Shown here in pieces: positions 53,804-62,486 of a DNA stretch of 64,000 bases; position 1 is the stretch's first letter, and every line of letters starts with the position of its first letter. The notes beneath the pieces are model-generated. The model was not told the DNA's origin. It saw only the letters and a list, made by a program, of their open reading frames with translations, and ran no database searches. Both the position numbers and the translations under genes were made by a program. This stretch comes from Variovorax ginsengisoli (GTDB taxonomy: Bacteria > Pseudomonadota > Gammaproteobacteria > Burkholderiales > Burkholderiaceae_C). The stretch spans positions 62,001 through 126,000 of the forward strand of contig NZ_JAUSRO010000005.1 in the NCBI RefSeq assembly GCF_030811835.1, in the 5' to 3' direction.

Positions 53804-54007
53804 TCACGAGTAGATCATTTCCTTCATCACGCTGACGCATCCTCCCGCGGTGCGGATCAGATAGACATGGTGCGTCGCGCTGTGGGGAACGACGACGATC
53901 TGGTCGCCCAGACGTTGCAGCGGCTGGGTGTAGCGCAGGTCTTGCGCCGCCACGTCCGCGCAGGGTCGGCGCAAAAGAGGCGCTCCCCAGGCTCGTCGCA
54001 GCCGCAT
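53804..54007 (-). CDS. Hypothetical short protein, possibly a frameshifted lipoprotein
   Basis: A 67-residue minus-strand ORF whose C-terminal half looks protein-like (DLRYTQPLQRLGDQIVVVPHS, then CVSVMKEMIYS), in contrast to the low-complexity Arg-rich start. A different frame just upstream (ending near 54047) starts MAFAPLGVT, so a real gene may cross a frameshift here. I do not recognise a family. The region 53767-54143 otherwise holds only the end of the peroxidase and spacer before the OmpA-like gene. Low confidence. Confidence 0.3.
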   Translation of the reverse strand: MRLRRAWGAPLLRRPCADVAAQDLRYTQPLQRLGDQIVVVPHSATHHVYLIRTAGGCVSVMKEMIYS

Positions 54008-54143
54008 CGGTGCGTGCGATCGTCACGCCGAGCGGTGCGAAGGCCATGCCAGCATGGCCGGCATGGCGCCAAGGACGACGCCATATGCACGCGCCTTGGC
54101 CTTGGAAACACTCGGTACGAATGATGCGCCCGGCATGTCCGCC

Positions 54144-55043
54144 CTACCGCAAGCCGATGACCTCGATCTCGACGCGGCGGTCCGACTGCAGGCACGCGAT
54201 CAACTCAGGCGTCCGAGCCGTACCGGCGCAGTGGGATATCGGCTGCCGTTCGCCCTGGCCTTCGGCACGCACGCGTGCGGGATCAACCCCGTTCTGCACC
54301 AGCAACTGCCGTACGGTCTGTGCACGTGCCAGCGACAGCGTGTCGTTGTAGGCCGCGGAGCCCAGCCGGTCCGTATGGCCGGTGACGACGATCCGGTCGA
54401 AGGACCGGCCACGCAGGTCCGATGCGAGCTTCTCGATGCGCTGCCGGCCCTCGGGCAGCAGATCGCCTTGCGTGCTGCGGTCGAAACGGAACATTCCGTC
54501 GGCGCCCAGGATGGTCTTCGCGGGCACCACGGGTGGAGGCGGTGGCAGCACGACGGGCGGCGGCGGCGCCACTGCGACCGGGGGCGCAAGCAGCTCTGTG
54601 CAACCCGGTCCCTTCCAATACATGCCGTTGGTCAGCACGTCGGCATTGAAACGCACCATGTACTGGCAAGTGATGTACTCCGGCCCGCGACCGGTGCGAA
54701 AGTGGAAGATGTAGTTCCACTCGCGCACGCCGCCCAGCCCTTCGCTGAAATGCGGAAAGCTCAGCAGATCGCGCACCTGGTCCTTGCCCATGCCCGTGCG
54801 CATGGCGCGCAGGGCCTCAAGGCTCGGAAAGCTGCCTTGCTGCCACTTGGCCGAAGTCATGGCGGGGAAGTCGGCGTCCTTCGGTGGTGCCGGGTTGTCG
54901 GCGGCAGCGCGCGCCTGCATCTCCGGCGTGATGGTGTAGCTCGGCGAGGCACAACCCACCGTCAGCAGGGCCGACACGCAGGCTGCAATGAGCGGCAGCG
55001 CAGAGCCGACGACGGGGGTCTTGGTTTGAAAAATCGTTTTCAT
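54144..55043 (-). CDS. OmpA-family lipoprotein with BamE-like N-terminal domain
   Basis: A 299-residue outer-membrane lipoprotein. A lipobox (LLTVGCASPS) ends the signal peptide near residue 31. Residues about 70-155 are SmpA/BamE-like (SLEALRAMRTGMGKDQVRDLLSFPHF, VREWNYIFHF), a proline-rich linker of PPPPPVV repeats follows, and residues about 195-299 form an OmpA C-terminal peptidoglycan-binding domain (VTGHTDRLGSAAYNDTLSLARAQTVRQLL and RRVEIEVIG). It is 23 bp downstream of the trimeric autotransporter gene on the same strand and very likely assists its envelope anchoring or assembly. BamE fused to OmpA_C is a recurrent arrangement beside YadA-type adhesins. Confidence 0.88.
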   Translation of the reverse strand: MKTIFQTKTPVVGSALPLIAACVSALLTVGCASPSYTITPEMQARAAADNPAPPKDADFPAMTSAKWQQGSFPSLEALRAMRTGMGKDQVRDLLSFPHFSEGLGGVREWNYIFHFRTGRGPEYITCQYMVRFNADVLTNGMYWKGPGCTELLAPPVAVAPPPPVVLPPPPPVVPAKTILGADGMFRFDRSTQGDLLPEGRQRIEKLASDLRGRSFDRIVVTGHTDRLGSAAYNDTLSLARAQTVRQLLVQNGVDPARVRAEGQGERQPISHCAGTARTPELIACLQSDRRVEIEVIGLR

Positions 55044-55066
55044 GATGAATGCAGTCCTTGTCGTGA

Positions 55067-58000
55067 TCAGTTGAAGACCCACTCGGCGCCGACCGTGGCA
55101 CCGACGCCCGCACGGCTGGTGGCGACACCGCCCGTCACGCTCCATGCGTTGTTTTCGGAGGTGCGGCGGAAGCTGAGGCCCACCGCACTCTCGCCCTTGA
55201 AGGCGCCGACGCCCAGGCGCATGACGGTCTTGCCCGGTACGTAGGTTCCAGGCATCTGCAAGGCCATCGCCGAGGCGACGCCCGCATAGGCGTTCCTGGC
55301 GACACCATCGATGCGGTTGTTCACCGAATCGATGCGGCTGTTGAGGTTGTTGTTGACAGCGTTCAACTGGTTGACGTTGACGGCGTCATTGCCCTGCACG
55401 CCGGGCGCCACGTTGTGGACCGTGACCGGACCCGTGGCATTGCTGCCCCCCAGCGTCACGTTGCTGTGGTCGACCGAGCCATCCGCATTGGTGTCGTACT
55501 TCACCGCGCCCTGGTCCATCTGCATGACCTGGCCCTGCACCGCCTTCAACTGGTTCACGTTCACCGCGTCGCTGTCGCCCGTGCCTGCGGCCACACCGGT
55601 GATCTGGCGGTACTGGCCATTGGCCGCATCACCCACCGACACCGCCGCCTGCGTGCTGGTCGTCGCGCCGATCGCTGCGCGCTGCTCGGCTGTCGCGGTC
55701 GGTGGCACGTAGCCTGCGACGCCAGCGGCCGTCGACGCGACGGAGCCCGCGCCCAGTGCGACACCACCGGCCTGCGTCACCTGGCTGCCCGCGCCGAGGG
55801 CCACGCCCTGCGCCGCATTCGCCTGCACGGTCGCGCCCAAGCCCATGGCAACACCGCCAGCACTGGTGCTTGCAACCGACGCATTCTTGCCGGATGCGAT
55901 GGCATCCGCACCTGCCGCGCCCAGGTTGTCCTGGTTCGTACCGCCCGTCGAGTTGACGCTGTAGTAATGGGTGGTGGCCGCCGCCTGGGCTGCCGCCAGC
56001 TGGTTCAGATTGACGGCGTCCGTGCCGGCGGTACCAGCAGCCACATTGGTGATCTTCTTGCCACCTGCATCGATACCGCTCGCCAGGACACTCGGGCCGT
56101 TCGCGATCGTCAGGCCGTTGGTGTCCAGCTTCGAATTGCCCGTGGTGATGCTGTCCGCCATCAGGTTCTTCGACAGGTTGAAAGTCACATCGTTGCTACC
56201 GGTGGTCTTGCTGACAACGATGTTGCCGTCGCTGTTCTTCAAGTCCACCGAGGCGCCTGGGGCGACATTGGTGCTGTTCGCACCTTGGGCCGAAATGTTC
56301 CAGCCGGCGTTGGCTGCCGTGCTGACCGCATAGAGCTGCGAGCCATTGACCGCATCGGTCGAGCTCGACGAGATCGTGCCAGGGGCGACATTGGTGATCT
56401 TCTTGCTTCCAGCGTCGATGCCATTGATCGTCACGCTCGGGCCGTTGGCAATGGTCATGCCGGTCGGACCATAGCTGGTGTTGTTCGTGCCGTCGTTGAC
56501 GACAAGGCCGTTCGTGTCCAGCTTGCTGTTGCCGGTGGTGATGCTGTTAGCCGCCAGTTCCTTCGCCAGATTGAAGGTCACATCGTTGCTGTCGGTGGTC
56601 TTGCTGACCACGACGTTGCCGTCGCTGTTCTTCAGATCCACCGAAGCACCCGGCGTCACGTTCGTGCTGTTCGCACCTTGGGCCGAGACGTTCCAGCCCT
56701 TGTTGGCCGTCGCGTCGGTCGCCTTCAACTGCGACACGTTCACCGCATCGGTATCGGCACCACCCGCCGCCACATTGGTGAGGCGACGCTCGGCGCCCTC
56801 GGCACCCACGCTCACCACATTGCTGCCGGTGGCCGTACCCGCCACCTTGCCGGTGCCCGGGTTGTACGAAGCAACAGTCGAGGCCGCCACGGTGCTGTTG
56901 TTGCCGATACCCACCGCGCCATCCAGACCCTTGTCGATGGTCACGTTGTTGCCCACGACGAAAGCGTTGTTGGCATCAATCTTGTTGTCGTTGCCCACCG
57001 AATACGAGCCCGTACCTGTAATGGTCGTCGGGTCGCCGAAGGCGCCGGATTTGTTACCGCTGACGGTGTTGCCCGTACCGACGCTGATGCTGCTCGCGCC
57101 CGAGGCCGTGCTGAAGCTACCGATGGCAATGGCGTCATCCGCGGAGGCCTGCGCGCTACTCCCCATCGAGATCGTTCGGTTGGCGGACACGCCATAACCT
57201 GCGAAATTGCCGATCGCCACGTTGTCGCTGCCGTTCACGGCAGCACCGGCGGCTGTTCCGCTGGCGACGTTGTTGTCGCCCGTCACGCCGCCGCCAGCAC
57301 CATCACCGGTTGCCGTGTTGTGGTTGCCCTTGGTATAGCCGCCTGCGAAGTAACCGGTCCAGGTGTTGTAGTCCCCGCTAGAACCCGCCCCCGTGAAGGT
57401 GCCGATGGCCGCATTGTTGTTACCGGTCAAGTGCGATGACGAACTCGTGCCAGCCAACGTGTTGCTGCCCAACGTGGTGTTGAAACTGCCATCCCGCCAG
57501 CGGCCTGCGTTCTGGCCCACGTACGAGTTGTGCTGGCCCGCGCTGCCGCGCCCGGCTTCGTCACCGATGAACGTGGCATAGAGGTACTGGGAATCCTGGC
57601 CCGCGTTGGTGCCGAACATGACACTGTCGCTGCCATAGGTCCGGATGTCGGCCGCCGTCTCGCCCTCCGGGATGTAGCGCTTGCCGTTCAACCCGGCGTT
57701 GGCACCGACGACGGTTTCCTTGTTGTAGTTGGCGTGTGCATTCTGGCCGATGGCGACGGAGCCCAGATTGCCGCCGGGCGTCACCACGGTACCGTCCGAC
57801 AGCTTGACGTCGTTGTGCTTGACCTGCGCTCCAACGCCGATGGCGAGGCCGCCCGCCTGGACGTTGGAGTTGCCAGCCGCGACCGATGCGTTGCGACCCA
57901 AGGCGATCGAGTCGGCTGTGTTTGCCGCAGCCCCCGGGCCGATGGCGATGGAGTTGGCTCCGGTCGCCCCGGAATTGGCCAGCGTGGAGTTGCCCGTGGC

Positions 58001-58444
58001 GGTCGAGTTCACGTGCAGGTACGGCGTCTCGTCCACGCTGACCCACTGTCCGCCCTTCCAGACAGCCATGCCAGCCTGCAGGCCGTTGGCTCCCGTGGTG
58101 GCAGTGGTGTTGTAGACCATCATGCCTTCGACCGGCTTGTTGCCGTTGAGGCCCCAGGTCGCTCGGTCTTTCAAAGCGATGCGCGGCATCAGCACGCCGC
58201 GGTTGGTGCTTTCAACTTCGAGCATGGAGCCCGGGTTGATATCGGCTGTGCCGTCGGTGATTTGCACCGGTCCGTAAAACTTCGCCCCTTGCGACTGTGC
58301 CTGTGCCGCGCCCACTGCCAACAGCAACGTCGCCGTTGCGACGCTCACCCGCAGCCCTCCCTTGCGGCGACCACCGCCGAGTTCAGACGTTGCCACCCAG
58401 GCGCCGAGCGCCTCGTTCCATACCGATCGATAAGTCCTGTTCAT
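55067..58444 (-). CDS. Trimeric autotransporter adhesin (YadA family)
   Basis: A 1125-residue surface protein. It begins with an extended signal peptide (ESPR: MNRTYRSVWNEALGAWVATSE) and a signal sequence ending VGAAQAQS. The passenger contains many YadA-head repeats (SIAIGPGAAA, SVAIGQNA, AIGTFTGA, GVALGAGS), connector segments of the NVAAGxxDTDAVNVSQL type, and two copies of a NSTNV.PGASVDLKNSDGN..VSKT block. The C-terminus is the YadA anchor: coiled coil (LNSRIDSVNNRIDGVARNA) then a four-strand barrel ending EWVFN. ATG 58444 is used; earlier in-frame codons are upstream of the ESPR. It probably mediates adhesion or autoaggregation. It is divergent from a response regulator gene. Confidence 0.95.
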   Translation of the reverse strand: MNRTYRSVWNEALGAWVATSELGGGRRKGGLRVSVATATLLLAVGAAQAQSQGAKFYGPVQITDGTADINPGSMLEVESTNRGVLMPRIALKDRATWGLNGNKPVEGMMVYNTTATTGANGLQAGMAVWKGGQWVSVDETPYLHVNSTATGNSTLANSGATGANSIAIGPGAAANTADSIALGRNASVAAGNSNVQAGGLAIGVGAQVKHNDVKLSDGTVVTPGGNLGSVAIGQNAHANYNKETVVGANAGLNGKRYIPEGETAADIRTYGSDSVMFGTNAGQDSQYLYATFIGDEAGRGSAGQHNSYVGQNAGRWRDGSFNTTLGSNTLAGTSSSSHLTGNNNAAIGTFTGAGSSGDYNTWTGYFAGGYTKGNHNTATGDGAGGGVTGDNNVASGTAAGAAVNGSDNVAIGNFAGYGVSANRTISMGSSAQASADDAIAIGSFSTASGASSISVGTGNTVSGNKSGAFGDPTTITGTGSYSVGNDNKIDANNAFVVGNNVTIDKGLDGAVGIGNNSTVAASTVASYNPGTGKVAGTATGSNVVSVGAEGAERRLTNVAAGGADTDAVNVSQLKATDATANKGWNVSAQGANSTNVTPGASVDLKNSDGNVVVSKTTDSNDVTFNLAKELAANSITTGNSKLDTNGLVVNDGTNNTSYGPTGMTIANGPSVTINGIDAGSKKITNVAPGTISSSSTDAVNGSQLYAVSTAANAGWNISAQGANSTNVAPGASVDLKNSDGNIVVSKTTGSNDVTFNLSKNLMADSITTGNSKLDTNGLTIANGPSVLASGIDAGGKKITNVAAGTAGTDAVNLNQLAAAQAAATTHYYSVNSTGGTNQDNLGAAGADAIASGKNASVASTSAGGVAMGLGATVQANAAQGVALGAGSQVTQAGGVALGAGSVASTAAGVAGYVPPTATAEQRAAIGATTSTQAAVSVGDAANGQYRQITGVAAGTGDSDAVNVNQLKAVQGQVMQMDQGAVKYDTNADGSVDHSNVTLGGSNATGPVTVHNVAPGVQGNDAVNVNQLNAVNNNLNSRIDSVNNRIDGVARNAYAGVASAMALQMPGTYVPGKTVMRLGVGAFKGESAVGLSFRRTSENNAWSVTGGVATSRAGVGATVGAEWVFN
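56112..56715 (-). repeat. Two direct copies of a 210-bp passenger module in the adhesin gene
   Basis: The stretches 56112-56325 and 56504-56715 are near-identical at DNA and protein level, each encoding the same NSTNV-PGASVDLKNSDG/VSKTT/DVTFNL block with a few substitutions (Asn-Ile against Asn-Val, Ser-Lys-Asn-Leu against Ala-Lys-Glu-Leu). They look like recent tandem duplication or gene-conversion copies, able to change the length of the stalk by recombination. Confidence 0.75.
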
Positions 58445-58757
58445 GCTTTCGCCCCTGTTCCGTAGTTGTTCAATGGCCCGGCGCAACGTTGTTGTTGTTG
58501 CTTGGGGTCAACTTTCTTTAGCAGGGGGCGGATGGTGCCGACAAAGGGGCGTCCGCAGCGGGAGGCGCGAGATTTAGCGATATTTGCGCGAAGATCGAAT
58601 CTGAAAATGCAACTTAGTTGGCATTTACAAAACGCTGCGGTGTTTCACACACTTCTAGAATTGCCGAGGAAGCTGCAGGGAGCGATCGTCGAGTGCAGGT
58701 CTGGTGATCGTTGCGGCAGGGGAAATAAGAGAGATAAATACAGGGTGAGAAATTCGA

Positions 58758-59510
58758 ATGATGCGCATCGCAGTGCTGGAGGAGGACACTCATCAACGGG
58801 TCCACTTGATCAAGGCCCTGAGTCAGCAGATGGTGATATCCGATGAACACATCGCAATCTGCACCTTCGACAACGGCGAGGCGTTGCGCCGGGCAATTCG
58901 CGTGGACACCTTCGATCTGCTGATCCTCGACTGGATCGTGCCCGATCTCGATGGCATCGATCTGCTGCGCTGGCTGCGCGATTCCCAGAAAGACACGACG
59001 CCGGTTCTCATGCTCAGCGCGCAGGGATCCGAGCGTCAGGTGGTCCAGGCGCTGGACGAAGGCGCCAACGACTACGTCGTCAAGCCGTTCCGAACGCTCG
59101 AGTTGTGTGCACGGGTGCGTCGGCTACTCAAGCAACGCAGGGATTCGACACAGGCCAAGGCCATCACCCAGACGCCTTTGCAGGAACGCTACGGCGCCTG
59201 GCTGTTCGATCGCGGGCAATTGTTCGTGGAGTTTTCCGCTCGTGCCGGCGAGCGGGCGCAAAAACATTGCGTGACCGACCGCGAATTCCGCATGGCGCTG
59301 GCACTGTTCAGGCACATCGGGCAGCCGGTTTCACGTTCCTACCTGCTCGAGCAGTCCAGCTATCGCGGCGAAAACCTGTCGTCCCGCGCCCTGGACAGCC
59401 ATATTTACCGATTGCGCAGCAAACTCGGCCTTCATCCCGCCAACGGCATTCGACTTCAAACTGTGTACGGGCAAGGCTACCGGCTGGAATGGGTTCGCGC
59501 CGAAGAGTAA
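58758..59510 (+). CDS. Orphan OmpR-family response regulator next to adhesin gene
   Basis: A 250-residue regulator with an intact receiver (AVLEEDTHQR start, phospho-acceptor Asp in LLILDWIVPDLDG, Lys in YVVKPFRTLEL) and a winged-helix output domain (TDREFRMALALFRHIGQPVSRSYLLEQ ... LQTVYGQGYRLEW). No histidine kinase gene lies next to it. It is divergent from the trimeric autotransporter gene across 313 bp (58445-58757) and is the natural candidate for controlling the adhesin and the BamE/OmpA lipoprotein. In the intergenic region I noted only a CAACTTAGTTG dyad near 58608; no promoter is clear. Confidence 0.88.
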   Translation: MMRIAVLEEDTHQRVHLIKALSQQMVISDEHIAICTFDNGEALRRAIRVDTFDLLILDWIVPDLDGIDLLRWLRDSQKDTTPVLMLSAQGSERQVVQALDEGANDYVVKPFRTLELCARVRRLLKQRRDSTQAKAITQTPLQERYGAWLFDRGQLFVEFSARAGERAQKHCVTDREFRMALALFRHIGQPVSRSYLLEQSSYRGENLSSRALDSHIYRLRSKLGLHPANGIRLQTVYGQGYRLEWVRAEE

Positions 59511-59562
59511 AGATCAGCGTTCATCCGTCTATTGAATGTACTTCTAAATAAAAAATTACAAG

Positions 59563-60601
59563 ATGAACCAAATAAATAATTTAATTTTTACTCTAGCCCT
59601 ACTCATAACCAGCACGGCTTTTGCTTTAGGCCAGCCCGCCAAAAATTACATTTACCTCCCTAATCGCGAAGCAAACGGCCCAAATGTCAGAGCGGAAAAG
59701 GCCTTGTTCGATTCGCGTTTTAGCGGGGCGCAAATTGTCTATGCCTGGCGCAGCCTGGAGCCAGTCAAAGACCAATACGATTTTTCCGCGATCAAGCAGG
59801 ACTTTGGCTATTTGAGTTCTATCAACAAGAAACTCTGGATACAACTACAGGAAAAATCCTTCCAGACCAATAGAAAAAATGTACCGAATGATCTGTTGCT
59901 CGATCCCATCTACAAGGGTGGCGTATTGAAACAGAGCATGCTCTCAGCTTCAGAGCGCGATCCTAAAAAACCCGAGACTGATGACGAATACAGGTGGTCG
60001 GCAAAGATGTGGGAGAAACCGGTGCGCGATCGCTTCCAAAAGCTAATTGCTGCGTCAGGAAAGGAACTAGACGGGCAAATCGAAGGAATGAATTTTAGCG
60101 AGAGCCCTATCGAAATCGGCATCGAGCAGCCGGACGGCACGACCGTTTCCCCCAAAGGATTTTGATCCAAAAACATACGCGAATGCGATCAAGTCAAATA
60201 TGGAGGCACTGAGTCGCGCTTTCAGAAAATCGACACAAATGGTGTAGGTGAATTTTCTACCTGGCGAGTGGCTACCCTAGCAGGACAAGGGCTATATGCG
60301 CAGCTTATTCGCCGAAGCGAAGAAACTGAAAATGAGAGTAGGTGGACCGGACTTGATGCCCTATCGTAAAAGTCATATGGCACAAACCTACGGGTTCTTC
60401 AAGGCATATCCAGATACCTTGGCAAAAGGGATGGCAGTCCAGAACGGCAATCTGCGCCAAATCAACCCCAAAACAGGAAAGAAAAACACGGTTGCCGATA
60501 TTATCGATTTCTCCCGAAACCACCTCGGGCTGGATTATATTTTCTGGGTCGAGGACGAACCCTACTTTACTAATGAGGTGTTGCAGCAATTACCACAGTA
60601 A
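59563..60601 (+). pseudogene. Decayed AT-rich gene, secreted TIM-barrel-like protein (broken by frameshift and two TAGs)
   Basis: Frame 1 (59563-60165, 200 codons) begins MNQINNLIFTLALLITSTAFALGQPA, a signal peptide, then has YAWRSLEPVKDQYDFSAIKQDFGYL and KLWIQLQEKS, resembling the start of a glycoside-hydrolase-type TIM barrel. At about 60158-60165 one extra T shifts the frame; the next frame continues DPKTYANAIKSNMEALSRAF, hits TAG at 60245 and 60278, then resumes to 60601 with YMRSLFAEAKKLKMRVGGPD and LGLDYIFWVEDEPYF. All three pieces make sense as one protein of about 345 residues. Base composition is clearly more AT-rich than neighbours, so I infer a horizontally acquired gene now inactive. 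Function not assigned. 60602-60759 holds no gene. Confidence 0.72.
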
Positions 60602-60759
60602 GTGTGGCGATTCGTGTTTGAAATGCCGCGCGACGGACTCAAATCTGAAGCGCAATACCCGGCCCTGTCAAGTGCATCGATGTCGCCCCCCCAACCTGAG
60701 GCGACGGTTCATCCCAAACGCGCACCGATGTGTGGGATGCGACTACATCGGTGCAGAAA

Positions 60760-61173
60760 CTAGAAGCGGAAGTCGAGCGTCTTGGGCGCGCCGCCCACCG
60801 TCACGGCCTGCCGCTTGCTCATGCCGTCGGTGACCGCTTCCACCGTGTACTGGCCAGCAGGCAGGTTCAGCAGGCATACGGGGCCGCCCGCGCGCAGTTG
60901 GACGGGCGCGCCTGCGCCGGTCAGCGTGACCGACACGTCCGCCACATAGGCACCGTCCGCACGCGCGAACAGCAACGAGAGCGGGTGCGACTTCATCGCG
61001 GCGCGCATCGCGGTGGATTCGTCGACGCCGATCCCGCCGCAGGCGTAGCTCACCGGGCCTTCACTGCGCATCGGGGGCACCGCACTCTGTGCCTGCACCA
61101 GGGTGAGCGCGCTCGCACCGACACAGGCCAGGGCCACACAGCTTTGAACGACCAGCAGACGACGGGGGGACAT
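60760..61173 (-). CDS. Exported carboxypeptidase-regulatory-like (Ig-like) protein
   Basis: A 137-residue small exported protein. Signal peptide: SPRRLLVVQSCVALACVGASALTLVQAQS. The mature part has GPVSYACGGIGVDESTAMRAAM and a beta-sandwich C-terminus (VCLLNLPAGQYTVEAVTDGMSKRQAVTVGG), which matches the carboxypeptidase regulatory-like fold. Two cysteines could form a disulfide. ATG 61173 is used because the 12 preceding codons are hydrophilic and weakly supported. Role unknown; it lies downstream of glcF on the same strand. Confidence 0.75.
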   Translation of the reverse strand: MSPRRLLVVQSCVALACVGASALTLVQAQSAVPPMRSEGPVSYACGGIGVDESTAMRAAMKSHPLSLLFARADGAYVADVSVTLTGAGAPVQLRAGGPVCLLNLPAGQYTVEAVTDGMSKRQAVTVGGAPKTLDFRF

Positions 61174-61256
61174 GGGCGACTCCTCTGACTTGAACATGCG
61201 GACAAGCATGCCGCGCGCACCGGTCCGTGCGCGTCAGCCGATGGCGGTGGCGGCTG

Positions 61257-62486
61257 TCAGGCCGGCGCCAGCGCCGAATCCAGCAGCTCGACCCAGTGCG
61301 CCACGGGAATCGCGCTGCCGCTCTGCAGGTGCGTGATGCAGCCGATGTTGGCCGACACGATGGTGGTGGGCTGCAGTTGGTTGAGGTGGCCGAGCTTGCG
61401 GTCGCGCAGCGGGTACGCCAGTTCGGGCTGCAGCACCGAGTAGGTGCCCGCGGAGCCACAGCACAGGTGCGCCTCGCTCTTGGCGACCTGCACGTCGAAA
61501 CCCAGCGCGCGCAGGTTGATTTCGACACCGCCGCGCAGCTTTTGACCGTGCTGCAGCGTGCAGGGCGGGTGGTAGGCCACCACGCCGGACGGGGCCTGCA
61601 CGCGGCCTCGGAGCAGCGGCACCAGGTCAGGCAGCAGCTCGCTCAGGTCGCGCGTGAGTTCGCTGATGCGCCGGGCCTTCAGCGCGTAGGCCGTGTCGTC
61701 GCGCAGCAGATGGCCGTAATCGCGCACCGTCACGCCGCAGCCCGAGGCGTTCATGACGATCGCCTCGACCGCGTCCTGCTCGACCTGCGGCCACCAGGCG
61801 TCGATGTTCGCGCGCATCTGCGCCTTGCCGCCCTCCTGGTCGTTGAGGTGGAACTTCACTGCGCCGCAGCAGCCGGCGTCCTTCGCGATCACGGTCTGGA
61901 TGCCGGCCGCGTCGAGCACGCGCGCGGTCGCGCTGTTGATGTTGGGCTTCATCGACGGCTGCACGCAGCCCGCGAGCAGCAGCACCTTGCGCGCATGCGT
62001 GCGCGTGGGCCAGCTGCCGGCAGCCTGGCGCGCAGGCACCTTGGCCCGCAGCGCCTCGGGCAACAGGCCGCGCACCGCCTGGCCCAGCTTCATGGCCGGG
62101 CCGAACACGGGCGACGGCAACGCCTCCTTGAGCAGCCAGCGCGTGGCGGATTCGAGCGCCGGGCGCGGCACCTTGTCGTCGACGATCCGGCGCCCGATGT
62201 CCACCAGATGGCCGTACTGCACGCCGCTCGGGCACGTGCTCTCGCAGTTGCGGCAGGTCAGGCAGCGGTCCAGGTGCCGTTGCGTGGCGCGCGTGGGCGT
62301 CTTGCCTTCGAGCACCTGCTTGATCAGGTAGATGCGGCCGCGCGGGCCGTCGAGCTCGTCGCCGAGCAGCTGGTAGGTCGGGCAGGTGGCCGTACAGAAG
62401 CCACAGTGCACGCACTTGCGCAGGATGGCTTCGGCCTCCAGGCCCTCGGCCGTGCCCTGGAATTCAGGAGCGAGTTCGGTTTGCAT
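61257..62486 (-). CDS. glcF: Glycolate oxidase iron-sulfur subunit GlcF
   Basis: A 409-residue ferredoxin-type subunit. Two [4Fe-4S] motifs occur in CVHCGFCTATCPTYQ (about residue 25) and CLTCRNCESTCPSGV (about 75), with two CCG-type domains later (AGCCGAVKFHL and HLCCGSAGTYSV). It passes electrons from the flavin subunits GlcD/GlcE during glycolate to glyoxylate oxidation. Its first 23 bases overlap the end of the DUF1275 gene, so they are co-transcribed. glcE is upstream; glcD is beyond the window. Confidence 0.94.
   Translation of the reverse strand: MQTELAPEFQGTAEGLEAEAILRKCVHCGFCTATCPTYQLLGDELDGPRGRIYLIKQVLEGKTPTRATQRHLDRCLTCRNCESTCPSGVQYGHLVDIGRRIVDDKVPRPALESATRWLLKEALPSPVFGPAMKLGQAVRGLLPEALRAKVPARQAAGSWPTRTHARKVLLLAGCVQPSMKPNINSATARVLDAAGIQTVIAKDAGCCGAVKFHLNDQEGGKAQMRANIDAWWPQVEQDAVEAIVMNASGCGVTVRDYGHLLRDDTAYALKARRISELTRDLSELLPDLVPLLRGRVQAPSGVVAYHPPCTLQHGQKLRGGVEINLRALGFDVQVAKSEAHLCCGSAGTYSVLQPELAYPLRDRKLGHLNQLQPTTIVSANIGCITHLQSGSAIPVAHWVELLDSALAPA

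Noticed and set aside
55415-57439. 674-codon plus-strand ORF opposite the adhesin
   Set aside because: Caused by the repetitive, GC-rich adhesin codons; no recognisable domain and biased composition.
60296-60601. Independent 101-codon gene
   Set aside because: It continues the protein sense of the decayed upstream gene in the same frame past two TAG codons and has no ribosome-binding site of its own.
59563-60601. Amber (TAG) recoding as a functional explanation for the two in-frame stops
   Set aside because: A frameshift is also present, and no pyrrolysine-type genes or suppressor tRNA are seen in the window; decay is simpler.
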